A stretch of DNA of 64,000 nucleotides from Aphrophora alni. Its lineage: Eukaryota; Arthropoda; Insecta; Hemiptera; Aphrophoridae. Positions 22,116 through 34,599 of the stretch are shown piece after piece. The number at the start of each line of letters is the position of its first letter. Position 1 is the stretch's first letter. Under the pieces are notes generated by a model. It saw only the letters and a program-made list of their open reading frames with translations. It was not told the origin of the DNA and made no database searches. The translations under genes and the position numbers were made by a program. The DNA lies in contig OY740771.1 in NCBI GenBank assembly GCA_963513935.1, positions 9,453,138-9,517,137 on the forward strand, given 5' to 3'.

Positions 22116-22501
22116 TCTCATATATTTCTCAGAAAGGATTTATTTTAAAGCAATTCCCTTAGTTTTTTGATACTCTGTTTTTCCTTTTTTAAGTCTATTT
22201 TTACTGTAGGCCTACTAATAAAAATATGTTTAGACGTTTCGGATATAGAGACGGTACGAACATTGTCCCAATGGTTGTCCTCCATTTTTTCAATGTATTT
22301 GGTCGAAATTTCAAATGCTGTCTACAATCTTTGATAACATAGAAAATACAGTAATAATTGAACGATCGAAGCAAGGACGCAGTAGTGTCCTCTAAACCCG
22401 ATAAAATTAATTTATCTCGCCTATTATCTAAATCAAATAAAAGCTAAACAAATTCGTAAAAAAGTAAGGAAACTTGAACGCCGTCTGTTAAAAAATGTAT
22501 A

Positions 22502-22873
22502 CTGGGTGAATAAAAAGTCAAGACCCCCCCCCTCTAATATTTGTCTAAGTAAATATACAGAGATATCCTTTTGGTGGTCGTGCAATCTTAGCAGGAAGTA
22601 TCATTTTATGATTTTGAAAATTTTGAGTGTCCCCCAAAAATGGGGGATTTTGGGGGCAACTCAAAAATTTTAAATGAGGTGTCACTTGAAGGGGGTTTAC
22701 ATTTAAAATGTTTGAGTGTCCCCCCAAAATCACCCGTTTTTGGGGGGACACTCAAAATTTTCAAAATCATAAAATGAAACTTCCTGCTAAGATTGCACGA
22801 TCACCAAAAGGATATCTGTGTATGTTTACTTAGAAAAATATTAGAGGGGGGTCTTGACTTTTTATTCACCCAG
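22502..22873. mobile_element. 372-bp foldback MITE with CTGGGTG ends
   Basis: Nearly perfect inverted arms meet in the middle: CTGGGTGAATAAAAAGTC outside, then TCTAATATTTGTCTAAGTAA, GATATCCTTTTGGTG, CAATCTTAGCAGGAAGT and a CCCCCAAAA centre. TATA flanks both sides (22498-22501, 22874-22877). The terminal sequence resembles the CAGGGTG elements at 41925 and 45523. The 68-codon minus frame is a product of the symmetry. Confidence 0.93.
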
Positions 22874-22879
22874 TATATT

Positions 22880-23450
22880 TAAATAATGGCCTAAACTTGC
22901 TTCCCTCATGCCATAAGCACGTTATCAGCGTAAATTGTTTTGATAAAAATCGAGCTCCACTGTTTTTTTTTTGCAATTATTCCTGAATTGTAATATTTTC
23001 TATTTATGATTTTTCACACAGGTTTGGATCATTAATCTTCACATTTCACTAGAATTTGAACGAAATAGGTAGAGCCGAAATTGGAAGAAATTAATTTTTT
23101 ATAATAATCTCATGGCAGATTTTTTTTACCGATAACTTTTTGGATCTTGAAAGATGGCAAACAATAGGTTTTGTTTCAGTCTTTAGAGGTTATACTTGAG
23201 CAAAATTTTATTTATACGTTAAAAACGATTTTGAGAAAACATAATTTTTATATTTTTTGTATCTTATGAAGATACGTTTTTAAACAACAAGTAAAAATAG
23301 AATCGTTAGTGTACAATAATAAAAAAAAAACATCTTTTGGAATAATTGTTCTAAGTTGTTTATGAACCATTATGGTTGTATGGTTGCTATGGATCATTAC
23401 ATTACACGTTTGTAGTTGTATCATCTGAATCACTAGAGCACAAGGACTAT
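22880..23450. other. No recognised feature
   Basis: AT-rich non-coding sequence. Confidence 0.5.
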
Positions 23451-23454
23451 ATAG

Positions 23455-23640
23455 TTTGTTTATTCTACCTTACGTACATTTCAGTAGCACAGCTATCATC
23501 TTCAGGGAACGCATCACTGCAGTAGTGATTGTAGTTATTAAGATTAGTGTGTATTGTACATCTGAAGATGATAGCAGTGCTATTTGAAATGGTAGAATAA
23601 ACACAACTGTACAGTTTTTGTGTTGTGTTTTATTGTGGTT
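23455..23640. mobile_element. Inverted pair of degenerate hammerhead-like motifs
   Basis: The minus-strand copy at 23467-23508 (CUGAAGAUG, AUAGC/GCUAC stem II, GAAAUGUACGU) faces a plus-strand copy at 23557-23600 (CUGAAGAUG, AUAGC/GCUAU, GAAAUGG). The outer flanks TTTATTCTACC and GGTAGAATAAA are inverted. Stem I and III pairing is partly lost in both, so they look decayed. Confidence 0.6.
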
Positions 23641-23969
23641 TTGGGGAATTTTCTTTCATTTTGTAGTTTTCATGGATGTAGGAAGTTATCTTCGAGAGTT
23701 TCTTCACACTCTTTAAGGTGTACTTTACACTTTAGCGGCTGTAATTTCGCCGCATCGTATTGTCAGATCCTATGGAACGTCACGTCTCGACCTCTATCCG
23801 TCACACTCTGTCTAACAATATAACTCCAGAGTCCTACGTGTCCAGTTTGACGGAGAGACCATTTGGTACAGAGCCGTGACTCAATGGAATCTGCAATAGC
23901 CTGTGAAGAGATAATCTTGGAAACTTACGTTTTATATTATTTAGTTATTTGTAAATTTGAAATAGATTT

Positions 23970-24185
23970 GTTGTTGTTTTAATGGCCAAAAACCTCTCGG
24001 TCATCATCTCCTTGTAGAAGGAAGAAAAGGGACATAAAATAGCCCTAGAATACTCTAATAGCTCGTCAGGATAGGAAAAGATCAAGAGCGGGTCAAGAGA
24101 AACTTGATAGGAAAAATGAAAGAGAGGGATCTATCTCAAAACTACATGAAAATTAGAAGTAGATCTAGCCGCGACTAAATTAGAT
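23970..24185 (-). mobile_element. Family A SINE-like element
   Basis: GGCCAAAAACCTCTCGGTCA, GCGGGTCAAGAGAAACTTGA and GAGAGGGATCTATCTCAAAA are in family A order on the minus strand; the tail complement is TTGTTGTTTTAA. Confidence 0.75.
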
Positions 24186-24465
24186 CTAAAGAGGCTTAAA
24201 TAATTGTAAAAACAAGTTGACAGGGAGTTTTTGTTTTTTGTACATAATATAAAATAAAACATCTATCTATGTAATATTATTAAGCAATCCATTTATATAG
24301 GTTTGTAAATTTTATCTTGAACAGATGCTTTCAGTTGTCCTATCAGGGCTTTCTTAACCAATTTTTGTTTTCTTCCAATCCTGAAGTTATTAAGAGTTGC
24401 ATCCTAGGTGTTTTTTACGTGCTCTATTATTCTTCTTCTTCTTTTTAATGTGAGGTTATTTTCCT

Positions 24466-24628
24466 TTAACACGTTCACTGCTGAAAAATAAGTATATACC
24501 ATCACCTATGGCTAAAATTTTTTATGTCAAATCATTTCAGTTGGTCTGGCGCCGACTTTTGTCGGCGCGCGCCTCATGGCAGCACTAGCTACGCCGACTA
24601 AAGTCGGCGCGATCACCCAACGTGTTAA
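24466..24628. mobile_element. piggyBac-type MITE
   Basis: TTAA flanks both ends (24466-24469, 24625-24628). The termini are CACGTT and AACGTG inverted repeats, and the interior holds CGCC/GGCG hairpins (GCCGACTTTTGTCGGC, GCCGACTAAAGTCGGC). TTAA duplication with CACGTT-like ends is typical of piggyBac-related MITEs. The body is 155 bp and non-coding. Confidence 0.82.
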
Positions 24629-24839
24629 GCCAAGGTGGTAGGGGGGGGGAGCGAGAGAGAAAAAAAGGGTTGTTGGATTTTGTTGAAAATGATAATCCAC
24701 CGTTTCCAGGTGTTCGTCGAGTAATTAAGCCGTATCTGGACTTTGAGCAAACTAATTTTAGTGTTCTGGTTTTAAAGTTATGGATTGTTCATACTATTAA
24801 TGTTGCTTAACCGGACATTTGTCGTCAATTGTGGATATA

Positions 24840-25210
24840 AAAATTAGTTCACGGCGTTTCGAGAGTATAAATCAACTCTCGTTATCAAGTGTTAATCTAG
24901 AGCATAAAATTGAAAAACACCAACGCAGTCTAGAGCCATGTTGGAAACTGAAGCTAAATCTATATTAGAAAAGAATTCAAACCTAAAACCTAGGCCTGGG
25001 CAGTCGAAGCTAAGACTAAATACAAACATGATCAGATTAAAAACCACCACACAGGAACCAATAAACGAAGGACGGTAAGCAACTGAAGTCTTACCTTTGA
25101 CTATTCAGAACTAGTTTTAGGTTTGAATTCTTTTCTAATTAGATTTAGCTTCAATTTCCAACATGGTTACTAGGCTGCGTTGGTGTTTACTTTCGAAACG
25201 TGATTTTAAA
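24840..25210. mobile_element. Inverted-repeat element with diverged GAAACG hairpin
   Basis: The arms 24905-25010 and 25110-25195 are inverted (AACACCAACGCAG, CATGTTGGAAA, AAAGAATTCAAACCTAAAAC). Outside the left arm, the minus strand reads CUUGAUAACGAGAGU, a loop, ACUCUCGAAACGCC, which resembles the hammerhead-like family with a long stem II but poor stem I. Related hairpins occur near 28075 and 28600. Confidence 0.6.
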
Positions 25211-26390
25211 GTCGGTTTCTTTTCTTGACTGTACGTATTTATTTGTGTTTATTTTGTACTGGAGGTATTTAGACTCGAGGCCTCTGTACATCACCCAAGG
25301 CTTATTGTGCCCCCCTCCCCCCCAGTAGAACAGACCAGCCTTTGAGCCTTCAAAGAGGCTCAGCAGCTTTGGTCCAATACTATCATCAGCATTCTCCCGA
25401 GACCTCTTCTCCTAGTTTCCAATATCTCACAATCCAAAAGAATTTCTAATCGGACTGTTTGCATAACCTGTAAGATTCCTCAGTTATTACCACTTTAAGA
25501 ATGTGCTTTCTTAATTGGTCTTCTCCAGTAATAAGCGCAGTTACTTTCTTATGACGTCCTCGACTCAAACACCACCAACCAGTTGAGTCGAATACTCTTG
25601 GCTCTCACAAGTCTATTGGCTAATGTTCGCCCATAGTAGTTCTTCTATTAACAAATTTAATCAAGCTTTATGGCAAGTGGTATTAGCGCAAGTATTTTTC
25701 ACTTGAAACTAATGAAATGATAACATACTATACTCCGTTTCACGTTTATTTGGCTCAGTACGTAAGGCAATGACCCTACATTAAATAGGAGATTCAGTCA
25801 GAACTAGTCATAATGAAAAAGTAGAGTCGCCACTCAAATATTCCGTTCATTTTTAAAGAGAAAGGTTACAGATTTGTTGTATTATTCAGAATACATACAG
25901 CTTGAATACCTATTGTGTTAATTGTATATGATATGTTTAGACACATAATAGGCTAAATACAAACTGCCAACTACATATGAAACCTAGTATAGGTATATAT
26001 TTCATGCTTGTCAGCTCAAAGTTAGACAGAATGTTTCCTATATTTCAGACCTAGACAAGTGGGAACAATCACCCTTAACGAATGTCGCTATAGGCTTACT
26101 ATCGCCTACACATCTGTTTATCCAAAACTTGGGTCTCATTTATAACCTCGTTGCAGGTATCTCCTTCAACAAAATGGCGCCAAGTGTAGGAAGTGCCCAC
26201 ACGGGTTCATTTTAAAATACAATTCGGAATGATTTAATAACAACCTTGTCCGCCCAGGTGATATTGTAGATGATACAATACTCTATTAATATATAAATAA
26301 ATGTCGGTTAAACTGTAAAATGTATTCAGATCAATTTGTTTGTTCCTAAATGGTTGATAATTAAAGAATGTTTAGTATAACAATTCTCAA
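25211..26390. other. No recognised feature
   Basis: Non-coding. One segment near 25720-25750 (ATACTCCGTTTCACGTTTA) resembles the tandem-array unit at 62.1 kb and a single copy near 58060. Confidence 0.45.
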
Positions 26391-26394
26391 GAGC

Positions 26395-26640
26395 TCACTT
26401 ATGGCGAGTACAGGTGTGGTAATCCTAAGGGATCTAAACTTTTGTCTTGGTCGTGGATTAAATCACTCTTTTCCCTTTCAGATCTCTCTTGAACAACTCT
26501 TGATCTCCTCCGACTCGGACGCTATAAGAGTATTCGAAGACTAGGAGTCTTTATTTTGTGTTATTTTATTTTATTTTTTTGTTATAAGGTGGTGAACAGC
26601 TGAGGTTTTTTCGCCTTTAAACAGCAACAACAAATCTAGC
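26395..26640 (+). mobile_element. Family A SINE-like element, fairly complete
   Basis: CTCACTTATGGCGAGTACAG (head) is followed by TCAGATCTCTCTTGAACAAC, GGACGCTATAAGAGTATTCG, GAGTCTTTATTTTGTG and CGCCTTTAAACAGCAACAAC (tail). This and the 44.8-kb copy define the head on the plus strand. Confidence 0.8.
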
Positions 26641-26644
26641 TGTT

Positions 26645-27195
26645 ACAATCGTCCCGACGGATCCGCCATTTTCCCCCTCAAAATAGAGACAGGCTCATTA
26701 TTAATGCAGAGAATACCTTTCCGTAGTTAGGCCTCCTAAACCCAAAGCTCAGAACACTTTATATTTTACCACATCTCTTGACATACTTCGACAAATCAGA
26801 GATGACCATCAAATCCAACTCCCTCACATCCTAGTACTTTATATGTTACTTTGCTGCATACTTCACAAGAAGTCAAGGAAATAATCAGGAAGTTTTCTCC
26901 AGTCCATCGATCATCGTCAAATAGTTCTCTCTTGCGAGGGCTATTAAAACACAGTGCCCTGTTGAAAAGCCTCCGATCCTTTTCTAATCATTTCTTCCTA
27001 GTCCTTTAAGCCATCTACTCCTTCCTTCATCAGTTCTCTTCAGGAAGTCTACAATGAACTCTATTTGTCCATTTGCCTAAATTCGTCTTATTGGACTACT
27101 CGTAGCGGGATCATAGACTCCTGAACGTGATGGGAAATTTGAAAGTGACTCATCCGTCAGTTCACTGTTTTTTCTTTTTTTTTTCTGAGCGAACA
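26645..27195. other. No recognised feature
   Basis: Somewhat more GC-balanced sequence without a sustained open frame. A family A tail piece follows at 27200-27260. Confidence 0.4.
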
Positions 27196-27564
27196 ATTTT
27201 ATTTTCTTCTTGTTTTAAGGCGATTATGACCAACAGATTTTTCGCTTTTTAAACAACATGGAGAAGAATTTAATTAAATTGTCTTTATTTAGGGGGCGGA
27301 GTTAAGACTGTATAGTCCTATCCTACCACCTAACCCCATTGTATAACAACATATTATAAATAATAAAATGAACAGTTAAAAATAACAAAGAAAACATAAA
27401 TAATTAAGAGATACCAAATTGAAATTAACAGCAAACTGATAACATGTTAAAAAAAAAGATAAACAATTAAAAAATAACTAAGAAAGTACTAAAAATTAAC
27501 ATAAACTTTAATTTGAACTAACAACAAACTGAAATTTAGAATTTAAAATCAAATTAAAATTTTT

Positions 27565-27676
<112 letters not shown>

Positions 27677-28064
27677 GGGAGAGAGAACGTTTTTTTGTTC
27701 CTTGTGTCAAGGATTTAACGCATGACCTTGTAGTCTCTTCTTGCGGTGAATTAACCGAAAATTTTGGATTCCGTTAATTACTAAATACAAAATTTAAATT
27801 CCTATATTTTAAATAAGATTGACATTTTTCTGGTTAAGTCTCCACAAAGAGTGACCACGTATTAAACCGTTAAAAATGGGACAAAAGGTTGTTCCTTGAG
27901 AAAAAAACCGCTAGGTAATCTCACCGTTGGCATACCACTGTTTGTTAGTTGATCAGTGTAGTTTGACTTGTGGTAGTCTAGCCTTGGATTCTTTTCTTAG
28001 ATATAATAGTTTTAGTTGCCGGTTATGTTGGCGTTTTTCTCATTTATCATATTAGGTTTTCCAT

Positions 28065-28115
28065 TTATAAAGGGAGTTGATTTATACTCCCGAAACGTCG
28101 AGTATTGGTTTTTTT
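28065..28115 (+). ncRNA. GAAACG hairpin, diverged hammerhead-like
   Basis: GGGAGU, an eight-base loop and ACUCCC form stem II, followed by GAAACGUC. The CUGANGA segment is replaced by UUAUAAA, so it would be inactive. The loop GATTTAT is shared with 24860. Confidence 0.35.
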
Positions 28116-28759
28116 GAAATCATAATAGGGTTAAAGTATTTTCAAATCTTCATTTCCTGCAACAATCAGCTGATAGCGTTTAGAATAAACTCATTTGAAA
28201 TGCATAGCTTCCGATTATATTTCTAGAATGAACGTGGAAACAAATCTAATAATAGAAAGAGAGAAGGGTGGGGGAGACAAAGATGTTTATCCCGATACGA
28301 AGTCAATAAAATGTGACCTGAAGCTGTTGAGCTGACAACTGGAGCAAAGTTCTCATTTGTTGACTGAATGTTTATAACTAGGGACATAATGCCAGCCAGA
28401 TCTGTTGGCAAACCAGTGTTACAGATTTGTTTAGCTTATAAAAACTTGTCCGCCGTATTACAGCCAAGTTTATTGCTTATGCCGCCGTTAGCACTATTAA
28501 AAACGAGGATTTTCTCATGTTTCGCTTTTAGTAATTGTAGGAAATGTTGTGCTCGGTTGTTTCGCTCGTTGATCTTAACTATAAATAAGGATGCTTATTT
28601 GTAGGGTCGAAACGTATGATTTATTTTTATTGGAGGGCAGTTCCTTGGGCAGAGGGTTGAAAGTGCATGAAATTTTTACTTAAAAAACTATTGTACGTAT
28701 TATTTATTTCTGAGAGAAATTTATTAATACCATTATTAACTTATACTAATTGATTTGTA

Positions 28760-29215
28760 AATGTAATAAAATTCCTTTACAAACAGGTGCAATATTTATA
28801 AATAAACTGTCCTGATAAATAATCTACACAACAGCTTCAGACAGCTCCTGCTGTCGGAATCTTTTTACTCGAAGGGGGAGTTTATGTGCCATAACTTTAA
28901 ATCCTCTATATAGAAAATAATGCCCTTGTTTTTGGTTGTAGGCATTTCACTTTATTTAGAAATTATTGAAATTAATTAAGATGGTATTTTCAGCGTGATT
29001 TGTTTTACATTAAAAAATTGTATATAGTGATGTTTCTTATACAAATCTAAGAAAGGATGAAAAAAAATAGGTACAGTTAGTCTGCACCACCTGAGATCCG
29101 ACCAGAAATAAAATAGCTGCATATAAATAATGTGACCTCGCGCCGAAAAGGTCTTAACCTTTTCTAGATTCAAATTGTTACAAGAATATCAAATAATATT
29201 ATTGGAGAAATGCGA
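28760..29215 (-). mobile_element. Family G, first of an inverted pair
   Basis: About 440 bp match 32960-33405 in opposite orientation: ACAGCTTCAGACAGCTCCTG, AATCTTTTTACTCGAAG, TTTAACATTAAAAAATTGTA-type and CCGAAAAGGTCTTAACCTTT. No protein match is recognised. The 65-codon frame conserved between copies is not clearly selected. Confidence 0.75.
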
Positions 29216-29544
29216 GAAGTTACCTTGATGCGAAATAAATTTTTCACTATTAGTAAAATGCAGCACAAATTGTAAACACTTTAAATATTAGACTGATCAT
29301 ATACAAACGTTGGAAGGATGCATTTCTTGTGGGACAGTAAACGTGGCTGATGACGACTAAAGCTGAGCATAGACGATTCAGTGCGTCACCGACCCGAGCG
29401 CTTGTTGTCGAGTGGAGCCGAGTAAACCCGATTCAGCGTAACTGACCCGAGCGTGACGGTTCACTTACGTTCACCCTCAGCAAAAAAGCGCCACAAGAAG
29501 TTTTCACTTAAAATTATTTTATATGTCTTTTCTGGTGATATAAA

Positions 29545-29865
29545 CGACTTTCTGACAAATGGGACATTTTTATCTGTCCTCCGAAAATGGGGGTTTTGGA
29601 GGGAATCTCAATAATTTTAATAGAAACCCCTTTCGAATGACCTTTCATGTTATAGGACTTATTTAGTAAAATACAACCGTGCAAACTAGAGGTCGATACC
29701 TTGCTCCTCTCTAAAATGACGGCCGTTCAAATATTTGAAACAGCTCTTGAACTAAATAAGTCCTTCAACATGAGGGGTCACTCGATCGGGGTTTATATTA
29801 AAGATTATTGAGTTGCCCCCAATACTCTCATCTTTTGGGAACAGATGAAGAAGTCTCATTTATCG
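29545..29865. mobile_element. Foldback element related to the 22.5-kb MITE
   Basis: Inverted arms share GGACTTATTTAGT, ACCCC-TTCGA/ATG-CC and GGGGGTTTTGGAGGGAATCT versus AGTTGCCCCCAATACTC. The GGGGGCAACTCA/TTTTAAAT interior resembles the 22502-22873 element. Arms are diverged and the ends are uncertain. Confidence 0.6.
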
Positions 29866-29869
29866 AAAA

Positions 29870-32220
29870 GTAGTTTTCTCTCACCAGAAGTCGCATATAA
29901 AATTGTTGTTTTTGTTTTCAAGTTATTGAACCGGTACCGGGACATGTGTATATTGAACAAACTTACTGGCCTCCGTATCATTACTCTTTTAAAATTCTAT
30001 TTACACCTCTGAACAACGGTATTTTAATATTAGCTTTAAATGGCCATGAATACGGAATTAATCGTAGAAGTGATTTACTCAAATTTACTTCCAGAAGCCG
30101 GGCTTAATAGCCAAGTCACGTGAGACTATAAATCAGAGAAATTTATGTGCGAGAGTTGCTGGAAGGTGACTCCATAGGTCCAGTGCCAAACCTTTGCAAC
30201 ACCGACATACTATTGTACAGTTCTTACTCTCTACGGTGCCAAAAGATTGCATTAACTTTCTTAAACACCCATCTAACTAACTTCATCTTTCCAAGAATTT
30301 GTCTATTAAGTATTAATTTTAATTTTACTAGTCCAAGATCAACAGTTTAATTCCAGTATTACACATTGCTTCGTTATAATAGATTTTAAATTAAGACTAC
30401 ACATTACTGATTTGTACTTATTTATAAATCCAATAAACTTAAATCATGTCACTAATTGAGGGTGTGAGAAGCAAAGGGGTACAAGTGCAGTTTTCTAAGT
30501 TTTGAGAAAAACAGCACCAAAGTTTGTTGTTTATTGTAAATTCTGGGAATTATTTCTATTGAATTTGACTATACCAGTGAAGATAGCATTAGTTATGTAC
30601 TTTTATTTAGCTAGAAGTAATATTAAATATTATGATTGTTTAATATAATCTATTCTGTATAAAAGTTACTTGTACACCTTTGCTTCTCAACCAATCAATT
30701 AGAAATAGAGTACTGTACATCGGATCGTAGATAATCATCTCATTTTATACAATAATTGTTATTCCACAATGTTGTGCAAAAATAGTATATCAACTGTTAA
30801 CTTGACTTCATATTTTGGAATTCTTACGGGTTAATGATTGTATTTGTAAAGGGTGTCTTCCGTCAGAAGGGTTTCCAGATCTCTAGGGGTTTTCCGCCGA
30901 GCGAAACATTTTTCTGTTAATTTCCAAGATAGCCTAAGATTGTTAGGTTCGAAATTGACATATGTTAGTCAACTTATTTTAGTTTATAAAATTTATTTTG
31001 AAAATTTTAATACATAAACATCAATTCAAAGTTTAAAGTATATAATGTTTTTATCTTTTTTTCCGAAAAGATTTATTTAAACATGTTTTATCTTATATTA
31101 ATATAGTACTACAATAAATCTAAGAATGTTGACCTATACGCCTTTGACAAACGTAACCTAACTGGGTTTCGACAAAATAAATATTTGCTGCAGGCTTCAT
31201 ATTATTTCGAGATACTATAATTTGTTTTTGTTTTTTCATTATTAAAATATATTCCTTTTTTGTGATTAATGTCACAACTACTGTACAACTACTTGAACAA
31301 AACACAAGACTCATAAGGGGAATTAATAAAAGACAAATACTTTATGAATGCCTTGCTTCTTACATCGTCATTGGGTCATTGGTAGTAAATATTAAGATGT
31401 ACCCATCTATGTATAAAATACCTGTAATGCTGCCCACTTTAAAGTGAAAAACGGACATTTACCCCACCACTGGTATAGCTCTTTACACAGCTACTATTTG
31501 CATAATCACATACTTATTATTTACATGTTTACATACTATTTACATACATTAGTTATTCAAGGTAGGTTATAATTCTATGTATCCAATTTTAATTTAAATA
31601 CTTCAATCGTGTATTAACATTGTTATAAAATTGTATTGAATCATATATAATTTGCTAGTTAGGTTATATTTTATTTCTGTGTACAACAGCTATTTTCAAA
31701 CACTTTTAGTGAAATTTTACATGTCTTACTTAAATTTAGAATGAAGTTAATTAATCCAATAGTAATTGTAAACGTGAATATGTGTACTATATTTGAAAGA
31801 GTATACATTATGTTTCGTTTAATTTAAGAGTTTGAAAATTGTAAACTAAATATAAAATTGCAAATAGTAACATGTAACATCTTTATGAAGAATATGACGT
31901 ATCTAAATTAAGTTAGCATACGTATTATGAGCACTATTTAAGGTTATGTTTCAAAATAGGTTTCATAAAATAAATTGTAATTGAAACACCATAGCGGCGG
32001 CGATATCAAACGACTTTGTCGATAGCGGTATCCCATTGTCGGTGGCGTAAAAACACCGCTGCATTGGCACCCGCCGGTATAGCAGACATACACTTTCAAA
32101 AACGTTTGATGGGCCGCTTTTTTTCCAAGAATCAATTTAGTATACATTATGGAAAATATCATATTTCTTTTCAGTTTTCTTTGACTGGTTATGATCTACG
32201 AACAGTATGAGTATATACAG
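29870..32220. other. No recognised gene
   Basis: AT-rich sequence. The segment 31472-31550 (CTCTTTACACAGCTACTATT, GCATAATCACATAC) recurs between the family H arms at 50958-51035. A GC-richer 31990-32100 stretch precedes the pogo-like fragment. Confidence 0.45.
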
Positions 32221-32230
32221 TAAATAAAAA

Positions 32231-32395
32231 TGAGCGAGTTACGAAACCGGAAGCGTGTGTTGGTTTCGTTTGAGACGCGGTTAAATGTGTTAAAAAGACT
32301 TGACAGAGGGGAATCTGTAAAAAAAGCTTTGTGACGAGTTTAACGTGGGAAAAGTACCATCAACGATTTGAGCGATCGAAGTTAATGCCCGCTTT
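32231..32395 (+). pseudogene. pogo/jerky-like transposase N-terminus, frameshifted
   Basis: From the ATG the frame reads MSELRNRKRVLVSFETRLNV then LKRLDRGESVKKAL and stops. CDEFNVGKVPSTI continues in another frame. The K-R--L-FE-KL-VLKRLD-GESVKKL-EEF-VGKST pattern is the CENP-B/Psq-type helix-turn-helix found at the N-terminus of pogo/Tigger and jerky proteins. A frameshift at the AAAAAAA run breaks it. No catalytic domain follows. Confidence 0.75.
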
Positions 32396-32599
32396 GGGAT
32401 CTGCCGAACTTTTACTAACAACGCTGTTTTTAGCAATATATATTTTTTCTAAGTTTTACATATTTGCTTAGTTTTACGCTTCCAGTAGCCATCTTTTGTC
32501 AGATGCACACATTCAGTGTTTGAGAGCTAGAATACATAATACTGTACAAACAAGTTTTGAAGTTGATAATACATAAAACACATGGCTATATAAATGGCT

Positions 32600-32850
32600 T
32601 TTACAAACGGAATAGTGTCGTGTTTGGTATCAATTTGCTTATATTTTCCTAAACATTTTAACTATGCTGAAAAAATTTAAAATTGTGTCTCCCATAAAAA
32701 AGTTAAACAGTGCAGTGTTAACGCTAGTAGGTGACTCATCACTGAAACAGCTGGGTGAGGAAGGGAGCGAGGGGGGACGGTCCGGGCCGCTCACAGGTAG
32801 CCAAAGGTCCAGACGCCAAGTTACTGTATACAGATTGTAGATATACAATC
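32600..32850 (+). mobile_element. Family H, copy 1
   Basis: CGTGTTTGGTATCAATTTGC, CATAAAAAAGTTAAACAGTG and GTAGGTGACTCATCACTGAA match the copies at 50685-50945 and 51035-51235. All three copies can encode VSPIKKLNSAVLTLVGDSSL followed by KQL-EEGS. This may be a genuine reading frame of the parent element, but the products are short and end differently. Confidence 0.7.
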
Positions 32851-32959
32851 GCTGCTTATTGGAAGACTAAGCTATTCAACTATTGTTTATATTTTACTTC
32901 ATTTCATTGGTGTGTCCGTCTGTATACTTACATTAACGTAATCAGGTTTTAGAGCAAAT

Positions 32960-33405
32960 CAAAAGTGTTATTGTTACTTAAAGAATAAAATATTTGAAAA
33001 TTTGTAACCATTTGAAACTAGAAAAGGTTAAGACCTTTTCGGTGCTGGGTACTTATTTTATGCGGCTATTTTATTTCAGGTCGGATCCCAGGTGGTGCAG
33101 ACTAGCTGTTTTTTTCCCATCCTTTCCACAAATTTTACGTTATATTAAGAAACGTTACTACATACAGTTTTTTAATGTAAAACAAATCACGCTGAAATTA
33201 CAATCTTAATTATTTTTTATGATTTGTAAATAAAGTGAAATACCTACAAACAAAAACAAGGGGATTACTTTCTATATAGAGTATTTAAAGTTATGGCTTC
33301 GAGTAAAAAGATTCCGGCAGCTGTCTGAAGCTGTTGTGTAGATTAATTATCTGATAAGTTTATTTATAAATATTGCACCTGCTTGTAAAGGAAGTTTATT
33401 ATATA
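32960..33405 (+). mobile_element. Family G, second of an inverted pair
   Basis: Inverted partner of 28760-29215, about 3.7 kb away. Divergence by eye is around 15%, so the pair is not recent. Confidence 0.75.
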
Positions 33406-33540
33406 AACTTAACCTGTGTTGATTGGCAGGATAGTTGCAAGCGTTCCTGGTAAAAAAGATAATTACTTCCAGTATATACATACTGTACTTGGAAGTGTAA
33501 GAATACCCAATTCTCTTTTTACAATAATGATATTTAGGTA

Positions 33541-33780
33541 AAGTCTATTTAATATTGCTTTAGGTCTGGGTCTAGCGTTGGGTGGTGAGAGTTTGGTTGC
33601 GCTGTTGTCAAGTTTTGCGGTGACTGGGGGTGGGTTACTTTTATATGGTGACTGGGGGTGGGAAACTTGACAACATAGCAAGGCTGCAGCTACCCCCACC
33701 GGCCTGTTATTGGCCAGGCCGGCGACAAGCCCCTCAGGTCCCGTTACCATGCTAGACCTAAGGCAATATTAAATAGACAA
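33541..33780. mobile_element. 240-bp TIR element C, copy 2
   Basis: Same length and, by eye, over 90% identical to 2345-2584, including GGTGACTGGGGGTGGG twice. The first two bases are AA instead of TT and no TA duplication is obvious, so the left tip has mutated. Confidence 0.88.
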
Positions 33781-34234
33781 TTGTCCTGCTACAAGCCTTA
33801 CAGATTTTTCTGCAGAGCGAGCACTCTTAGCGTATTCTGAATAGATGAATTCCCCCCGAGAGAAGAATCCCATAGTTCAGATACCGAAATATTAGAACAT
33901 AGTAACAGAACTGGAGAGTTACAATGTAATTTTAAATTTCTTACTTCAAATATTACTGAACTAAATTTAGCACTGATGATATTAAGATGAGAGTTCCAGT
34001 TCAGCTTATCTGTGGTAAGACACAAGAACTTCATTGAATTTAATTAACAGTTCTTTTCCTTCAAGTAAGACGTGAAAAATATTCGGTCTTAAAATTAAAA
34101 TACTTTGTTTTATATGTATTTATTAACAAATTGTTTTCTGTCAAGAATTATTGAGAGGGGTAGGCAGAACCGGGCCATACTGGGACAGAACATTTAGTAC
34201 ACTTTTTTTTATACAACATACAACCCAGAAGGCA

Positions 34235-34460
34235 GGGAAATCCCGAGCTATAAATCTACACAATTTTGAATGTAGTCTTAGGATAGATCTTCTATTTAAT
34301 CATTTGTATCAGGTCTCTCTAGACCAACTCTTGTTCTCTTCCGACCCTGATGTTATTAGAGTATTCGAGGACTTGTGGTTTTTATTATTTGTTCTTTTCT
34401 TCCTATTTATAAGGCGATGATAACCGAATGATACTTCGTCTTTCAACAACAGGAAAAACA
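34235..34460 (+). mobile_element. Family A SINE-like element
   Basis: TATCAGGTCTCTCTAGACCA, CTCTTGTTCTCTTCCGACCC, GTTATTAGAGTATTCGAGGA and TTATAAGGCGATGATAACCG with a CAACAACAGGAAAAAC tail. One of the best-preserved copies. Confidence 0.82.
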
Positions 34461-34599
34461 AATATATATTACTGGTCGGAAGTCCTATGCCCATGCCTTG
34501 GGATCGTGCTTGTTTGACTTTTTTTCTTTTTTTTTGAGCGGTCACTATTTAATAATGGGATATAAAATTTAAAATCTCGTAGATAAGGGATTTAAGAAG

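Noticed and set aside
24849..24895. Fully paired hammerhead at the 24.86-kb GAAACG hairpin
   Set aside because: Stem II is strong, but the core has an extra base, stem I does not pair and the cleavage-position base would be G.
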